DNA of 64,000 nt from Gordius sp. MW1 (Eukaryota > Nematomorpha > Gordioida > Gordea > Gordiidae): positions 23,074,060-23,138,059 of the forward strand of contig OZ038529.1 in the NCBI GenBank assembly GCA_964036665.1. Reading direction: 5' to 3'. Positions 34,483 to 46,856 of the stretch are shown in pieces. A program made the translations under genes and the position numbers. The notes below the pieces were generated by a model that was not told where the DNA came from, did not search any database, and was given only the letters and a program-made list of their open reading frames with translations. The first letter of the stretch is position 1, and each line of letters opens with the position of its first letter.

Positions 34483-37393
34483 TCATTCTTCTTCGTAGTC
34501 AGGTTCAGAAACATCGCCCTCAACAGTGGTTCCTTCTGGAGCAGGATTTAGGGAATTTTGTTGATCTTCAGGCTCAGTTCCTTCGGAATGTTCGTGCAGC
34601 AATACGTATTCTCTCGTACTAAATCCAAACTTTAGCACGTCCCTCTCCATCAATTCGTAATAACGTTGGGCCTCCAACCGCGCGTTATTGAGGTATGTCC
34701 CGTTAGCCGAAGCTAAATCTATCACGTACGGTTTGATAATTCTACGGTCCCCTGGGATGGAATAAGCAAAATTTATGCAACAAATTTTTAATTTTTTACT
34801 GGAATCATTTATTATATTAAAAAAATACATATTTTGTGAAGATGAAAGAAATGAATATAAAAAAAGTTAGGAATTTTAAGTATTTAAAAAACATTAAGAG
34901 ATTATGCATGCTTTTTGCAAAAACTTTTTAGGTAATAAATCTTTCAAAAAGCAAAGAGATTTATGACTTGATTAATAAAACTAGTGTTGTAAACCAGCTG
35001 GGGTTTGTTTGGTCAACCTTTGGTTTTAATCGGCTGACCATACACACAGCCGTCTTTAGAACACTAAATGAAACAAAGGCGCCTTACCTGCTCCCCCATT
35101 ATCGAGGGGAATGGATCTGAATTGCAGCACTGCGTGTTGTTTGCTACAGGATGGATGGTCCAACGGGATTTCTGAGATCCTTCTATCGCGTCCGCACATG
35201 AAAGCGCTTTGCCGGTGTATGTGCAGAACTGGTAAGGGCTCACCCGCTTTAAAGGGGTAGAGGCGCCAACGTTTTTTAGGGACCCTAATAAATACACACA
35301 AACATACATTCATAAAAGGACATTCGTGGCAAGTTGTCATAGCTAGGCCGACCCCGTGAGAATATTATAAAATTGTGTGAGAATGTAGAAACAATCAATT
35401 TTATAAAAACTCCAAAAGTTTTAGCTGATTCACCATTACTTTTGGGTTGTGGGCGGTAAAAGTTAACATAAACCTCATACAGCTTAATTTGATGGAAATA
35501 ATCATAAACAAATGATTTAAAATTTAGATAGCCCAAATATTATAAAATCTAAAATGCTTATTTTTCACCACTTATAAAACTATTTTAAGGGCAAAAGAGC
35601 GTTAAACTCCATTACCTTGTGTATAAAAATAGGGAAATTACGTTATTATTTTAAATTACAGCTAGGGGCCAACACCATATAGGTATAAAGTGCCAACTAG
35701 CGGTCAGTAGCTAAAGTATTTGTGAAAGCAAACTAAAAGTCTTTTACAGAGGCATAAGTCCACAGCCATTAAAAATTCGTATAAGTTTCCACGGCAATTA
35801 CTGAAAAAGTACAAGTTGGACAGGACAGGACGGACTGACAACCGAAATCGCGCTCAAAAATTGCATAGCAATCTATATGTTTCATTGCTAAATTGCTACG
35901 TACCAATTTTACATTACAACTAGCTATCATAGGGATACTTTATCTAATATAAACCGGCACTATTAAGATTACCCCAGCCAACTTTTAATATAAAGTCAGA
36001 GGAGAGAGCGAGCAAGTAAATTATTATTACCTAGCTTCGGGTGGTTCATTGTATTTCACGATGACCCCTTTAATTTTGTTCGTGTCTTCCATCAAATTTC
36101 CCGTAACTTCGAAATTTGGTTTATCTTTGGGTTGTGCTTCCGCCCCTGCATCAGCTGTAGTAGTCTCTTTTACCTCCCCTTCACTTCTCTCCTTCTTAAC
36201 CCTCTTCTTGTCTTCGGGGCCCCAACTGGGACTGTACCTGTACGATAAAATCAGGGGTTTATTATAAATAATAATATCCATAAATTTCAGAATTTTATTA
36301 CTATATTGATACAAATTATCATCGTAAGAGTTAGTGAGAACAATTTTAAGCTTGTCTAAGGGCTCCTCTTAATATCGGATTTTGCTGCGCAACAAAAATC
36401 GTCGTACGGGTTGAAACATAGCCGTGTCTTAACTTCGAAGTCACGGCAAATTTACATTTCAGACGCATAACATAACAGCGATTTTGTAAGATGCAAATTT
36501 TTTCTAGTTTTAAATTTTCAGATATAAGCAAAGTTTGGATTTAATCTCAAGAGTTGAAATAAACAAAAAAACGTTTTTAACTATCAAAAAACAAAGTATA
36601 ATAATAATTAAAACAGAGTCCCATGAAATTGAATCGGATATTTAGATAAAGATAAATTCGCGCGATTTGAATCCGATAATAAGACAAGCCCTAGAGGTTA
36701 TAATTAAATAGCACGAGAATTTACTAAATTAATCACTTTTTTCGTTGTTTAGGCAAGATTTCAATAGGGAGACAAGTGTGTTGATCAGTTAGGGACAACC
36801 AAAAAGATGTCTTTCAAATTTAAAACACACTTAGATAGAAAAGGATTGGGGGGGGGGGGGGGGGGGGTAGAAGCCTCGTAATCTACCTATGCCCAAAACC
36901 TTTTCATCATAAAAAATGGATTTTCAGAATCAAATCATAACTCTTGAGTTCTAAATCAAGTCGCACTTAAAAGCAAGTAAATAATATTTCCTTAAAGTAT
37001 CTAAATAAACCTCGATTGAAGGTAAAAGGGGGGCAATGCTTCGGGTACGTAAAGCTTTTTGCCTTTACTAGACGTGGTCTTAGATTTTTTGTTGTGAGAT
37101 TTCTCGGGCCCCGGACCTTCCGACACTTGACTACGTTGGGGGGACATAGACCAGCCCCGCCCCTTATGATCACGTGACTTCTTTACAATGGGGAGTTGGG
37201 CCCGCTTATCACGTGATTCCCGTTCTCGAACCGCCTTCGCATAACTATCTCCTCCCTTAGCTCCTGCACTCTTGTGGGTTCGGCCAAAAGGATTATTCTC
37301 CAACTTCCCCAAAGAAACCTTTTTGTTATGGCTATGCTTAGAAGATTTGTGCTTTCCCACCGAGGGACCACCATCAGATTGATCTTCCTTCAT
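34483..37393 (-). CDS. SNIP1: Smad nuclear-interacting protein 1, FHA domain
   Basis: Minus strand. Coding order: 37393 to about 37060 (basic, Ser/Lys-rich N-terminus starting MKEDQSDGG), 36237-36031, 35284-35088, 34751-34483 (stop). The last three join in phase. The exit from the first exon is unresolved: a GTAAAG donor near 37067 gives the wrong phase, so a small middle exon may be missing. Recognition is strong: PNFEVTGNLMEDTNKIKGVI, VKYNEPPEAR, KKRWRLYPFK, LHIHRQSAFMCGRDRRISEI, PLDHPSCSKQHAVLQFR (the FHA phosphopeptide-binding loop), KPYVIDLASANGTYLNN, and RYYELMERDVLKFGFSTREY. SNIP1 is a nuclear protein linked to the spliceosome, to microRNA processing and to TGF-beta/NF-kB signalling. 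The C-terminus is acidic as usual. Introns hold a MITE fragment and a 138-bp repeat. Confidence 0.93.
34982..35066 (+). mobile_element. Internally deleted MITE in a SNIP1 intron
   Basis: 85 bp: TAGTGTTGTAAACCAGCTGG at the left and AGCCGTCTTTAGAACACTA at the right. Both ends belong to the GGCTGGGTTTTG family, with the core lost. It lies 21 bp from the splice donor of SNIP1 exon 35284-35088. Confidence 0.75.
35698..35835 (+). repeat. 138-bp dispersed repeat (copy 2) in a SNIP1 intron
   Basis: Close match to 32778-32916, on the same strand of the window and ending in the same GGACAGGACAGGACG. Confidence 0.8.
36847..36867. repeat. Poly-G tract
   Basis: About 21 consecutive G residues. Similar long G runs occur at 37478 and 63653. 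Length in such runs is prone to assembly error. Confidence 0.9.
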
Positions 37394-37460
37394 ACTAATG
37401 ATATAATATAAATATCATGAAAATTGCAAAAATTTGCTTTATAAAGGGATAACATAGATC

Positions 37461-37634
37461 ATGGGCGTAGCCATGGGGGGGGGGGGGGGGGGGGGGGTAG
37501 GAAGGGGCGGCTGCCCCTTCTAAATCCAAAAATTTGTTGGAATTTATTACAATTATGGCTAAAATTTTTGATCATTTTGCCCCTCCCTAAATCATTATTG
37601 CCCTCTCTAATCCCAATGCTAGGTAAGCCCATGA
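37461..37634 (-). mobile_element. MITE, GCGTAGCC family (reverse)
   Basis: CATGGGCGTAGCCATGG, a G-run of about 20, GGGGCGGCTGCCCCTTC, AT core with TTTTGCCCCTCCCTAAATC, and a right end CAATGCTAGGTAAGCCCATG. Located just upstream of the SNIP1 start codon. Confidence 0.75.
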
Positions 37635-37639
37635 CATAA

Positions 37640-40600
37640 ATGTTTAAGAAGTTAGTTTACAAAGTTAATTATTTTGTAATGTTATGGTTGCAAGAGCAAT
37701 GTGGGAGATTGCTTATAGATTGGGAGCAATACTTATATCTTAAATGTGTGCAAGCAATATATATTTTGTTTTTAATCTATTATATTAGTAAAATATGAAT
37801 TCTAATTCACTTAAATTTTATCAAAATTGCCAGTATATTATTTGCCAAGGTTTAAGAAAACTTTATAAAAAAGCAAAGATGAACCAATATCTTTTCAACT
37901 AAACAGAACATCATTTATCACCCCTATATGATATGAACAAAATTAAACACCACTAAGTATAAATTATTATTAAAAATCATGTATTTTATATTTCTTTAGA
38001 TACATTAAGTAAATTTTATTAAGAATACTAAACAAATACTTAAAATAATCATACATGTCACAAATGACTTTCTTTAGGTGCCCATATTCAAAATAGAATT
38101 TTCAAACAATAAATATTAAATTTCTATTAACAAAAGTTTAGTAAAAATCTGTTGACAATAATACAAAATAAATACCTAAAACATATACAATAAAATGAAT
38201 CCAATAATAAAAATAGACTATTCTTATATAAAATCATGAAGAGGATTTTACAATATGCCTAAAATTCTCTCAAGTTTCATTTGTAAAATAAAGTTAAAAC
38301 ATATATCTAGCTCTAATTAAAATTTATGTAACCAAAGAGGTGTGACCTTATTGTGAGTATACTAATTTGACCTTTATTTATCTAAACTTTAAATACCAAA
38401 TTCTTATTAACTTCTCCAATTGAAAATACAGCTATTTTTAAACATGAATATTCATTATAGAAAAATTTCAATTTTCTTTTTATGTAAATGATCATAGAAA
38501 TAGGCCCAATTTGTACATTTAAAGTATGACAAAAGAGCAAAAAATCGTTTTTATTTCATGTTTATTAATATAATGTACTACAAAAAAATATGTAAGCTGC
38601 TTATCAACCCAAAATTATCACTATCATTCATTAATTCTATAAAAGCCTTGTTTATTATTACAATCAACATAAAACAATTGTATTTATTTATTAATAACAC
38701 TTATATATAGCCAAAAGTATTATATTTTAGATATCAGTAAAAGTCAATAATAAAATCGCACAAATGTTGCAGTTATATTAATAAAAGAGACAAGAAAATA
38801 TATCTGAAGCAAATTACTTATAAAGGTAGACGAAAGATTGAATCGACTGCGTCTAGATACTTTTATCATTAAGTGGCGCTAGATATGATTGTCTCTAATA
38901 AATAGCTTAACATCCTTATTGGTCTTACCTTTAATTCATTTAATAAATTAGCAATAGATCAATAAATTTGTAGTTGCTAGCTAAAGTTCACGAGTGCTGA
39001 TTTCTGCCAAAAAAAACCTTAACATAGTTTAAAATTCGGACAAAATATTTAAAAGCAAATCATAATGGAGAGTCTTTGATAGAGGCTATTCTCAAAGCAA
39101 GACTCTGAAAAATATCAGGATTATTGTGTAGAGATTAAGTGACCTCCCAGTTTGCGTTAATTTAATTAATTGTATATATGACAAACAAATTGGACCTTGA
39201 AGTAAGGGACAGACTTATGTACAAATTAACCAGGATAAGAGAGCAGAAGAGTCGCAATGTCAGAGCAGGGGCGTAGCTAGAAGGAGCCAAGGGGGCCTTG
39301 ATCTCCCCCTCAAGACCAACATATTAGCCCCTTCGGTTGGCCCAGGGGAAAAATTATGGCCCCTTTGCCCACCAATATATCGTCATTTAATTAATAATAG
39401 TTATTTTTATTAGTTTTTGAATAAGTAAATCTTTTTGAGCTAGTTGATGTATTTATATTTAATTTTCGCTTTTATATTTATAAATAAGCAATTAAAAAAG
39501 GCGGGGAAACAAAACTGAACTTATTTTTAAAAGCTTCACAAATATGTATGGTATATTATATGTGATTGCGGCACTGCCAAATTGTTATAAAGACTGTCGC
39601 TATATAGTTTTACCAAGAGTATATTAACTTTTTTTTTCAATATGCCCGTTCCATTTTGGGCTTTAATTCATTCTACGAACTCACTAAAGGCACATATCTT
39701 TTTAATATAAATAAAATATAATCTATTTCGGGTAATTTCGCTTTAAGATCTGCATGGCCGGCCCCTTGCAAGTTTCTAAACAAAATTGCTCCAAGCTTTT
39801 GCTTGAAAGGAAACAATGAGCCGGGCACTGGCAGCATTATAACCTAACGGGCCCGGGCGATCCCGTTACAAAATAATATAGATTTTTTGTGTTATATTTG
39901 TTTACAATTATTCAATTTCCTCAAAATTTATTTTATATTTGTAGTACATGTTGCAGACATTTACATAGTAAAGTTTTTTTCCGAAAATAGCATTACTTTA
40001 TTGATTATACACAAATTTTTTGCAAATCTATTTAGTACATTTAATTAAATTACATAGATAAATATTTTGTCTGAACTATTGTCTTTACATATAAAAAATA
40101 GAAAGCAGTTTAAATTATGTTAAAATCTCATAAGCCTAACCAATCCAATTTTTATAAACCATTTTTTGTGTAAGTTTTAAAAGATCGTAACAAAAAAACA
40201 TGGATTTTTAGTAATAATAAATCACTATCTTTTGCATATGTGTCAGACAGCGTTAAGGCTGAACAAAATTATTTGATGTTCTATGTGAAACCCATAGCAA
40301 GTATATGATTTACCATCTTAATTAATTATGATCTTGTTGTTGAGCTTGAGAAAATGTGTAATATTCAGCTTTTAAAAGAATTTAAGCATTCTTTCTAAAG
40401 TTCCACCCTTTCCATTATACTAACCACTCTATATGATAAATTGTGTTCTTTCTCTTAAGCTCAAATTCGGATCATTGCTATCGACATCATTTATTTCATT
40501 TTTTATAGACATTTAATGAATCCGAAATAGTTAATTCAAATTCATTGCCTTATGTTAAAAAAATAAGTACCGTTTAAAGAAATTAGCACTTCTAACTGTT

Positions 40601-40752
40601 ATATAACTGAATACTGTTCTTTTATATTTAATTTTAACGACACTATCGATTCGTTTCGTATTTAAATTTCATTACTTTGTTCAGTTGTTCTATATATTTT
40701 AAATCGTCTCGTTGTTCTTATATATCAATATATAACCAATCTTTTCCCTCTG
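37640..40752. other. AT-rich desert
   Basis: No protein recognised on either strand over 3 kb. A GCGTAGCTAG-containing repeat fragment at 39268-39360 (GGGGGCCTTGATCTCCCCC, then CAGGGG) and a GCCGGCCCC/GGGCCCGGGCG patch at 39755-39865 are probably old MITE pieces. Confidence 0.45.
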
Positions 40753-41298
40753 TGTTGTAGTCGCTGACTACATTATGAGTAGAAAGCACAGCTGCGCTTG
40801 CAAGAGAGTACGGGAAATGTATGCTCTTTGTGGAGAATGTTGTATCATGGCACACTCACACAAACCCCCCCCCCCTCATCTTAGTTTGCATATTTATTAA
40901 AGTCTGTATACGCGTAGTCCCTCTCCCCCTCCCCATTGCTCTTATGCATTTTAACTCGGATCTATATACAGACGCGTAGATATACATGTAAATATCCATA
41001 CGCGCGTTATTATTTGTTAATTATTGTCTTTGTTCGTATAGAACAGATGTAGTTTTTGCTTTTTTCATTTTAGATATAAATAATTTCGCTTCACTAATTC
41101 GCGCGGTTACCTGGGATTAATTATTATTGAAATAAATTCATAAAACATAAATTAAAGTTAAGGTAAGTAAAATATCCAATAACATGATAACTTAAATCTT
41201 AATCATGATAATTGTTAAAACTTAATTCTTTTACCTTTTCTAACATTAATAATTAATTTAAAGAGATACTTTTCTTATTCTTTTATCACTTTATTACA
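40753..41298 (+). repeat. 5' LTR of the short element
   Basis: 546 bp, TGTTGTAGTC to TTATTACA, preceded by CTCTG. Contains an unusual C-run (CCCCCCCCCCC) near 40865 that is shared by the 3' copy. Confidence 0.9.
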
Positions 41299-41649
41299 AT
41301 GGTGATAGCGGAAAACCGATACTTAATTTTAATCTTATGTTTGATACTAAAATAAGTAAATAAATTATGTCTTAAAATTTTATAAGAAAGATGATAATTG
41401 TTAATGAGTTTGGTATTTTGAAATTTAAATTTAAACGTAAATTTTGGGGTAATATGTGATTTAATGAAATGAGTTTGGTAGTTTGAAATTTTATAATTAG
41501 TACTTAAGTCCCAATAGAATCGCGCGAAGGTAATCATTTTTTATAATGCATGTTTTATTCCTTCAAATTTTTTCGCTTTTGTTTTTTCGCATGGAATTTA
41601 TTTAATATTTTTTAAATATGATTGACGCGCATGTGACCGTCAATCGCTA

Positions 41650-42698
41650 TCCGTCATTGTCCTTGATTGATCAGCTGGTATCTGACAGTGCGAAATAGAG
41701 CGCCGAGAGTATGTAATTCCGGTGCTGTAGAACGCTATTGCAGTTCTGGAAAATTCTGTCGGTACCTGCTGGTGGACAAGATGACGCGGTGGTATTTAAC
41801 GTGTAGAACGAGGTTTCGGATATGCATGAGCGCACGTATACCCAGAAGCGAATTAATTAGTTTTTCGACGTTAATCGTCGGTACACTTTCGGGTGTGGCG
41901 CCTACGGATGCGACGTCTACGGACGTGTTTAATTAATTCGGAGGCTTATTGCCTGTTATGACCTGTTTTTTTGGCTTTATGCCCTATCACCTTTATATTA
42001 GGTTTGATGAGGTCGAGTTTTCTGGGTGGGCAAATTGCCCGTGCGCATGATTGATTAATTTGTTGGAGTTAATTACCTCGCATGTACGAAGGGAAGTTAA
42101 TACCATCGTTGTCAGGTCCAAGGTTACCGTTATGGAGTTCATAGCTCCCAGGTGATTATGGTAGGCGGAGTTGCATTTATGCGAGATACGCCTGATGACA
42201 GTTTTTTTACACTTAGTGATGTCGCTGGTGCCTATGTCGGCGCCGATAGCTTATATGTGGTATAGCGACGTCACCTATAATTTACCGGAGATATCGTACG
42301 CTTTGGTCGAGAGGCTAGCGGCTCTTATAGAGGAGCGGCCTGGACGACTTAGAGTGACGAAGATGTTTCTGTCTTGCTCGTATGGGGGAAAATCAAAGAA
42401 ACAATTGGGGTGAAGTATCCTATCCCGAACCCAACGACGCTCAGATGCTCTGGCCAAAACGCTCTCCCCCTAGCAAGCTTGAAGGGTATGGTGCGTTTGC
42501 GTTTCAATTTTTACGGTCAACGGTTTGCGGTTCAATTTTTACGGTCAACGACGAAATTAAATCGAGAAGACCAATCAAGACCGAACAGGAAAACGATCCT
42601 GGTAATGTTCAATACAAATCGAGGTCAACAACTCAAATTCGACGACAGGGCTTAGAAGTTAACGATCAGGTCGGTGGAGGTTATCGTGAAGGGTATGG
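41650..42698 (+). other. Interior of the short LTR element, possible gag-like frame
   Basis: Less AT-rich than its surroundings. Frame 42382-42831 encodes a hydrophilic, basic stretch (KSRRPIKTEQENDPGNVQYK) that runs into the 3' LTR. Frame 41667-41936 is Arg/Ser-rich. A 21-22-base segment starting CAATTTTTACGGTCAACG is repeated in direct tandem at about 42507-42550. None of this matches a protein I recognise. It could be a rudimentary gag or packaging RNA. Confidence 0.4.
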
Positions 42699-43240
42699 TG
42701 TTGTAGTCGCTGACTACATTATGAGTAGAAAGCACAGCTGCGCTTGCAAGAGAGTACGGGAAATGTATGCTCTTTGTGGAGAATGTTGTATCATGGCACA
42801 CTCACACAAAACCCCCCCCCCCTCATCTTAGTTTGCATATTTATTAAAGTCTGTATACGCGTAGTTCCTCTCCCCCTCCCCATTGCTCTTACGCATTTTA
42901 ACTCGGATCTATATACAGACGCGTAGATATACATGTAAATATCCATACGCGCGTTATTATTTGTTAATTTATGTCTTTGTTCGTATAGAACAGATGTAGT
43001 TTTTGCTTTTTTCATTTTAGATATACATAATTTCGCTTCACTAATTCGCGCGGTTACTTGGGATTAATTATTATTGAAATAAATTCATAAAACATAAGTT
43101 AAGGTAAGTAAAATATCCAATAACATGATAACTTAAATCTTAATCATGATAATTGTTAAGACTTAATTCTTTAACCTTTTCTAACATTAATAATTAATTT
43201 AAAGAGATACTTTTCGTATTCTTTTTATCACTTTCTTACA
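42699..43240 (+). repeat. 3' LTR of the short element
   Basis: 542 bp, near-identical to 40753-41298, followed by CTCTG. Confidence 0.9.
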
Positions 43241-43249
43241 CTCTGCGAG

Positions 43250-45290
43250 CTCCTCGAAAGTGCTTCAAAGTTTGATAACCGCAGGTATGCTAAAACCAGA
43301 GTATCCCAACAATACACCCATTTGGCTATTCCATTTGTATTCGTAAGAAAAACATAAAATTACATCCGCATCTGTGTTGATTTTACCAAATTAAATTTTA
43401 GATCATTATCATATCCCAACATTTCAAATGTTGCAGCAAAAATTTTGGGAGTAAGAAAATTCACTAAGATTGATTAAAAGGTTGCGTATTTGCAAGTGCC
43501 CTTTGTCGAGAAATCGTAAGACCTCTTACTCTTAGTTATATCAACCGGCTTGGGTTATTGCAAATACTGTCGGCTTACGTTTGATTTGTCCTCAGCTCCA
43601 GCCATTTTCAGAGATTTATGGATAACTTATAAAAAGACTGTCCCAAGACAAGAGTTTACCTTGATCATATAATCACCACGAAATTGACGATGTACACATT
43701 GCAAACGTCCATAAAGTTTTAATCAAATTAAAAGGTTTGGCAATTAAAGCACCGTTTAATAAAATTCAATAATTGGAACAATCGGTGGATTTTTTAGGTT
43801 ATGTGATTTATAGAGAAGGAATCAATCCCTCAGGATTAAAGATACAAGCCATTTTAGAAACTAAAAGACCCATTAATAGATCAGAGTTAAAATCTTTTCT
43901 TGGGATGCTTTGCTACCAAGAAAAATTTGTTCCTAACCTCATAGTATTTTGATTGCACCGACTTACTAGTACGAAATATAGATGGGTATGGTCACAGGAT
44001 GGGGACCAAATATTTTGAAAAATCAAATCAATTTTGAAGAATTATAATACCTTAATTCCTTATTATTCCACCAACTTTATCCTTGGTGCTGGAACCCGAC
44101 GCTTCTTAGAGAAGATTTGGGGCAGTGTTGTCACATGCATTTGATGCTGGACTATTGCGTATGCTTCGAGAACACTTTCCAAAGCCAAGGAAATTTATGC
44201 TACTATCGATAAGGAAGCCAAGGCTTTATTAAGGGTGGTCCAAAAATTTTACACCTATCTCTATGAAAAAAAATTATAATAAAAGTGATCATAAACCTTT
44301 AATTCGACTGTTTGGAGAAAATAGTGATCTCTCAAGAATAGTAAATAACCGATTGATGCGCTGGGCCTATCGGTTGGTCTACGATTTTTCTTTAGATAAC
44401 ATTGAAGGCAAGCAGAATAAAGGAGCTGATGCACTTTCAAGAGCGCCTTAACCCCTTACAGAAGATATTCACAGCAGTGATGATTTAACAATGCTTAGGA
44501 TCAAAAACATTATCTAATGCTATATCATTATCGAGAAAGACTATACATAAGTACTTAGGACTGCGCAAAATAAAGAATTTTCTAAACAAAGGTTGGCCCT
44601 CACGCAAAGAGGTTATTCCACAAGAACTGGGGGTCTTTTATAATCGCAGAGCAGAACTAAGCTGCGAAAACCATTTAATATTTATAAATGGGCGCAGCGA
44701 GTATTAATAAATCGGCAAAAGGGTCACCTCAGAATATCGGAATTGAAATCTATTGCTAAGTTTTATTGTTGGGGCTTCAACTGAGTTTAGAGATTGAAAA
44801 ATTTGCCAATGCTTGTAGAGCATGTCAAGAGAATCGTGGGAAAGCTAAAGAAATTCCATAATCTTCATGTAATGTCCTCGAGAATCTCTAAGAAAGAATT
44901 CACATCGACTTTGTGGGACCAATTGATGGGTGTTATTAGTTAATAGTAGTTAATGGATTTTCAAAATGGATGGATGTTGAACTTTTACATTCAACAACAC
45001 CTCATGCAACTCTTCTTAACAAGTGGTTTGCCTTGTATGATGGTCCTCGACAATATATCACAACCCACCTCAATTTAATGGGCTAGAGTTTCAAAGGTAC
45101 TGTAGGGAGAATAACAACATCTACATAAAATCTTCTCCATATCATCCTAAGACTAACGGGTTAGCAGAGACAGGAGTTCAAACTCTGAAGAAAAGGTACG
45201 CGGCTACCAAAACGCAGAAAACGAGCCCTCAGGAATGTTTGTCAGAGAATTGATAACTTATAGAACAAGCACCTTAAATTCCAGAGTCAA
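43250..45290 (+). pseudogene. Gypsy pol remnant, heavily decayed
   Basis: Reading across several frames gives PEYPNNTPIWL (reverse transcriptase start), SVDFLGYVIYREGINPSGLK and RSELKSFLGM (about 43785-43905). RNase H pieces follow, ending DFSLDNIEGKQNKGADALSR (44263-44451). Integrase pieces then include QKGHLRISELKSIAKFYCWG (44720-44780) and an HIDF-type core around 44890-44930. Many stops and shifts. It is much older than the element at 6157, from which it differs clearly in sequence. The upstream part is not visible beyond the short LTR insertion at 40753. Confidence 0.8.
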
Positions 45291-45303
45291 CACTCTATAA
45301 GCT

Positions 45304-45622
45304 CATGTTTGGACATAGGCTAATAAAAACATAGACTGCCGAACAGTTGATAATTTTTCACCAAATATAGCAAGCGCCATTTTGTGGGAAATTGAAGCCA
45401 AACAATAGAATTCAGCGTAGTTTATTGTTCTAATTTAATATTTTTTTTTAATTTATAAATTAAGCTATTAGACTTATTTATTTTCTTCAATATTATATCG
45501 TGGAGAAGCATAAATATACTTGTTGTTGAGTTTGTCCTATAAAATGGCAGCTATTTTGGTGTCTGAATGATTTTAATAGTAAAAATCAGCTGTTAGGCAG
45601 TCTATGGTTTTATTAGTCTATG
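45304..45622 (+). mobile_element. TIR element, CATAGACT..GAACAGCTGAT family (copy 1)
   Basis: Left end CATAGGCTAATAAAAACATAG, then ACTGCCGAACAGTTGAT. Right end ATCAGCTGTTAGGCAGTC, then TATGGTTTTATTAGTCTATG. The ends are long inverted repeats (about 40 bp), and the whole element shares its interior with 46246-46804. Non-coding. Confidence 0.82.
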
Positions 45623-46245
45623 TGTGTGGACGACATATAAAAATGGCTTGATATTGTACACGCTCTCCGATTGGTCAAAATTGGAAAGACAGGTTTAGTC
45701 AACAGTGAAACGGCATAATAAAGGATTAAAGACTCGAGAGTATTTCTAAAAACAGCCGGTGTGGGTAAGGAATGAACCGAGATCAGGATGGCGTGAGAGC
45801 TCGTAATTCCAAGGCCTGTCCTAATCAATGGAAGGGTATGGCGGAAATGCATAAGTCTGTACGATTTTCTTCCCCACAAGCGTCAGCTACGCCTGGTGAA
45901 GAGGCTAAATTGCAACCGTCAGTTACGCCTATGAAACGGAATTTTATTAGGTCCAACGTGCTCGAAATGGGGCGTTCGTCTACGGTTAGGACTTATCTAA
46001 TAAATATAATTTTAAACTCAAAATAACAGTCTTTAGTATCTTGCCATTTTGCTTTTTATATCAATTTGAGTATAGGAGTTGTCCAATAACACCCTCAGTC
46101 CTATAAACCGTTAAAACCTTTTTTCTAATATTGTGCCCATAAGCCCAATTTATAACACAATTTTTATGTTATATCAAAAATCCCTAAAAATTCAGATATT
46201 TAAGAATATTGAATTAAATTTTCTAGCTTGTTGTTTGCATTCTTA
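45623..46245. other. Spacer with an unrecognised frame
   Basis: A frame at 45772-46026 encodes an 84-residue hydrophilic protein with RFSSPQASATPGEEAKLQPS. Its composition is less AT-rich than its surroundings. No family recognised. It may be a remnant of gag or of a host exon. Confidence 0.3.
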
Positions 46246-46804
46246 TCATAGACTAATAAAACCATAGACTGTCGAACAGCTGATTTTTACTATTAAAATC
46301 ATTCAGACACCTAAATAGCTGCCATATTAGGGAAAAACGAATTGTACTCAACTCAATGAAAACTCACCTCACTTAAGACACCAATCTTAAAGTATGAATG
46401 AATGTTCAGATTCATTAACTGCTAATATTATTTCATTATATATATCTTTATATAACATATATACATATATTAAGTTATATAACATATATAGAAATTAAAT
46501 ATATTCTAACCCTAACCCTAACCCTGACCCAATTATAACACGATTCATTGAGCTGAGTTTTCAGCAAGATGAGCAGGAGCGGGAAAAACTCAACAACAGT
46601 TATATTTACACTGCTCCATGATAAAATATTGAAAAATATAAATAAGACTAATAGCTTAATTTATAAAAAAAAAGAAGTAAATTAGAACAATAAATTATAC
46701 TAAATTCTAGTGTTTGGTTGCAATTTCCCACAAAATGACCCTTGCTATATTTGCTAAAAAATTCTCAGCTGTTGAGCAGTCTATGGTTTTATTTGTCTAT
46801 GATT
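46246..46804 (+). mobile_element. TIR element (copy 2), containing CCCTAA repeats
   Basis: Starts ATAGACTAATAAAACCATAG with ACTGTCGAACAGCTGAT, and ends TGTTGAGCAGTCTATGGTTT then ATTTGTCTATG. It is 240 bp longer than copy 1. The extra part includes a TATATA-rich palindrome and the CCCTAA array at 46510. It ends about 52 bp before the ALKBH1 start codon, so it overlaps that gene's promoter or 5' UTR region. Confidence 0.8.
46508..46531 (+). repeat. Short telomere-like CCCTAA array
   Basis: TAACCCTAACCCTAACCCTG, about four units of the animal telomere repeat (TTAGGG on the other strand), inside the TIR element. Confidence 0.75.
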
Positions 46805-46856
46805 TTTATATATAATCTCATCATGTCGACAGGTTTGTTATCAATTGTCATCTTTT

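Larger units (their letters stand above)
40753..43240 (+). mobile_element. Short LTR retrotransposon, non-autonomous, recent
   Basis: LTRs at 40753-41298 (546 bp) and 42699-43240 (542 bp) begin TGTTGTAGTCGC and end TTACA. They are nearly identical, differing mainly by a few indels and substitutions. The target duplication is a perfect CTCTG (40748-40752 and 43241-43245). A TGGTGATAGCGG primer-site candidate follows the 5' LTR. The interior is only 1.4 kb, with no protease, reverse transcriptase or integrase motif, so it must be mobilised in trans. The 5-bp duplication and TGTT...ACA ends suit BEL/Pao or Gypsy; I cannot decide. It landed immediately before the remains of a Gypsy pol. Confidence 0.9.

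Noticed and set aside
36847..37497. Poly-G tracts as G-quadruplex regulators of SNIP1
   Set aside because: The 37478 run is part of a MITE shoulder, and run lengths are unreliable in assemblies. No evidence of regulation.
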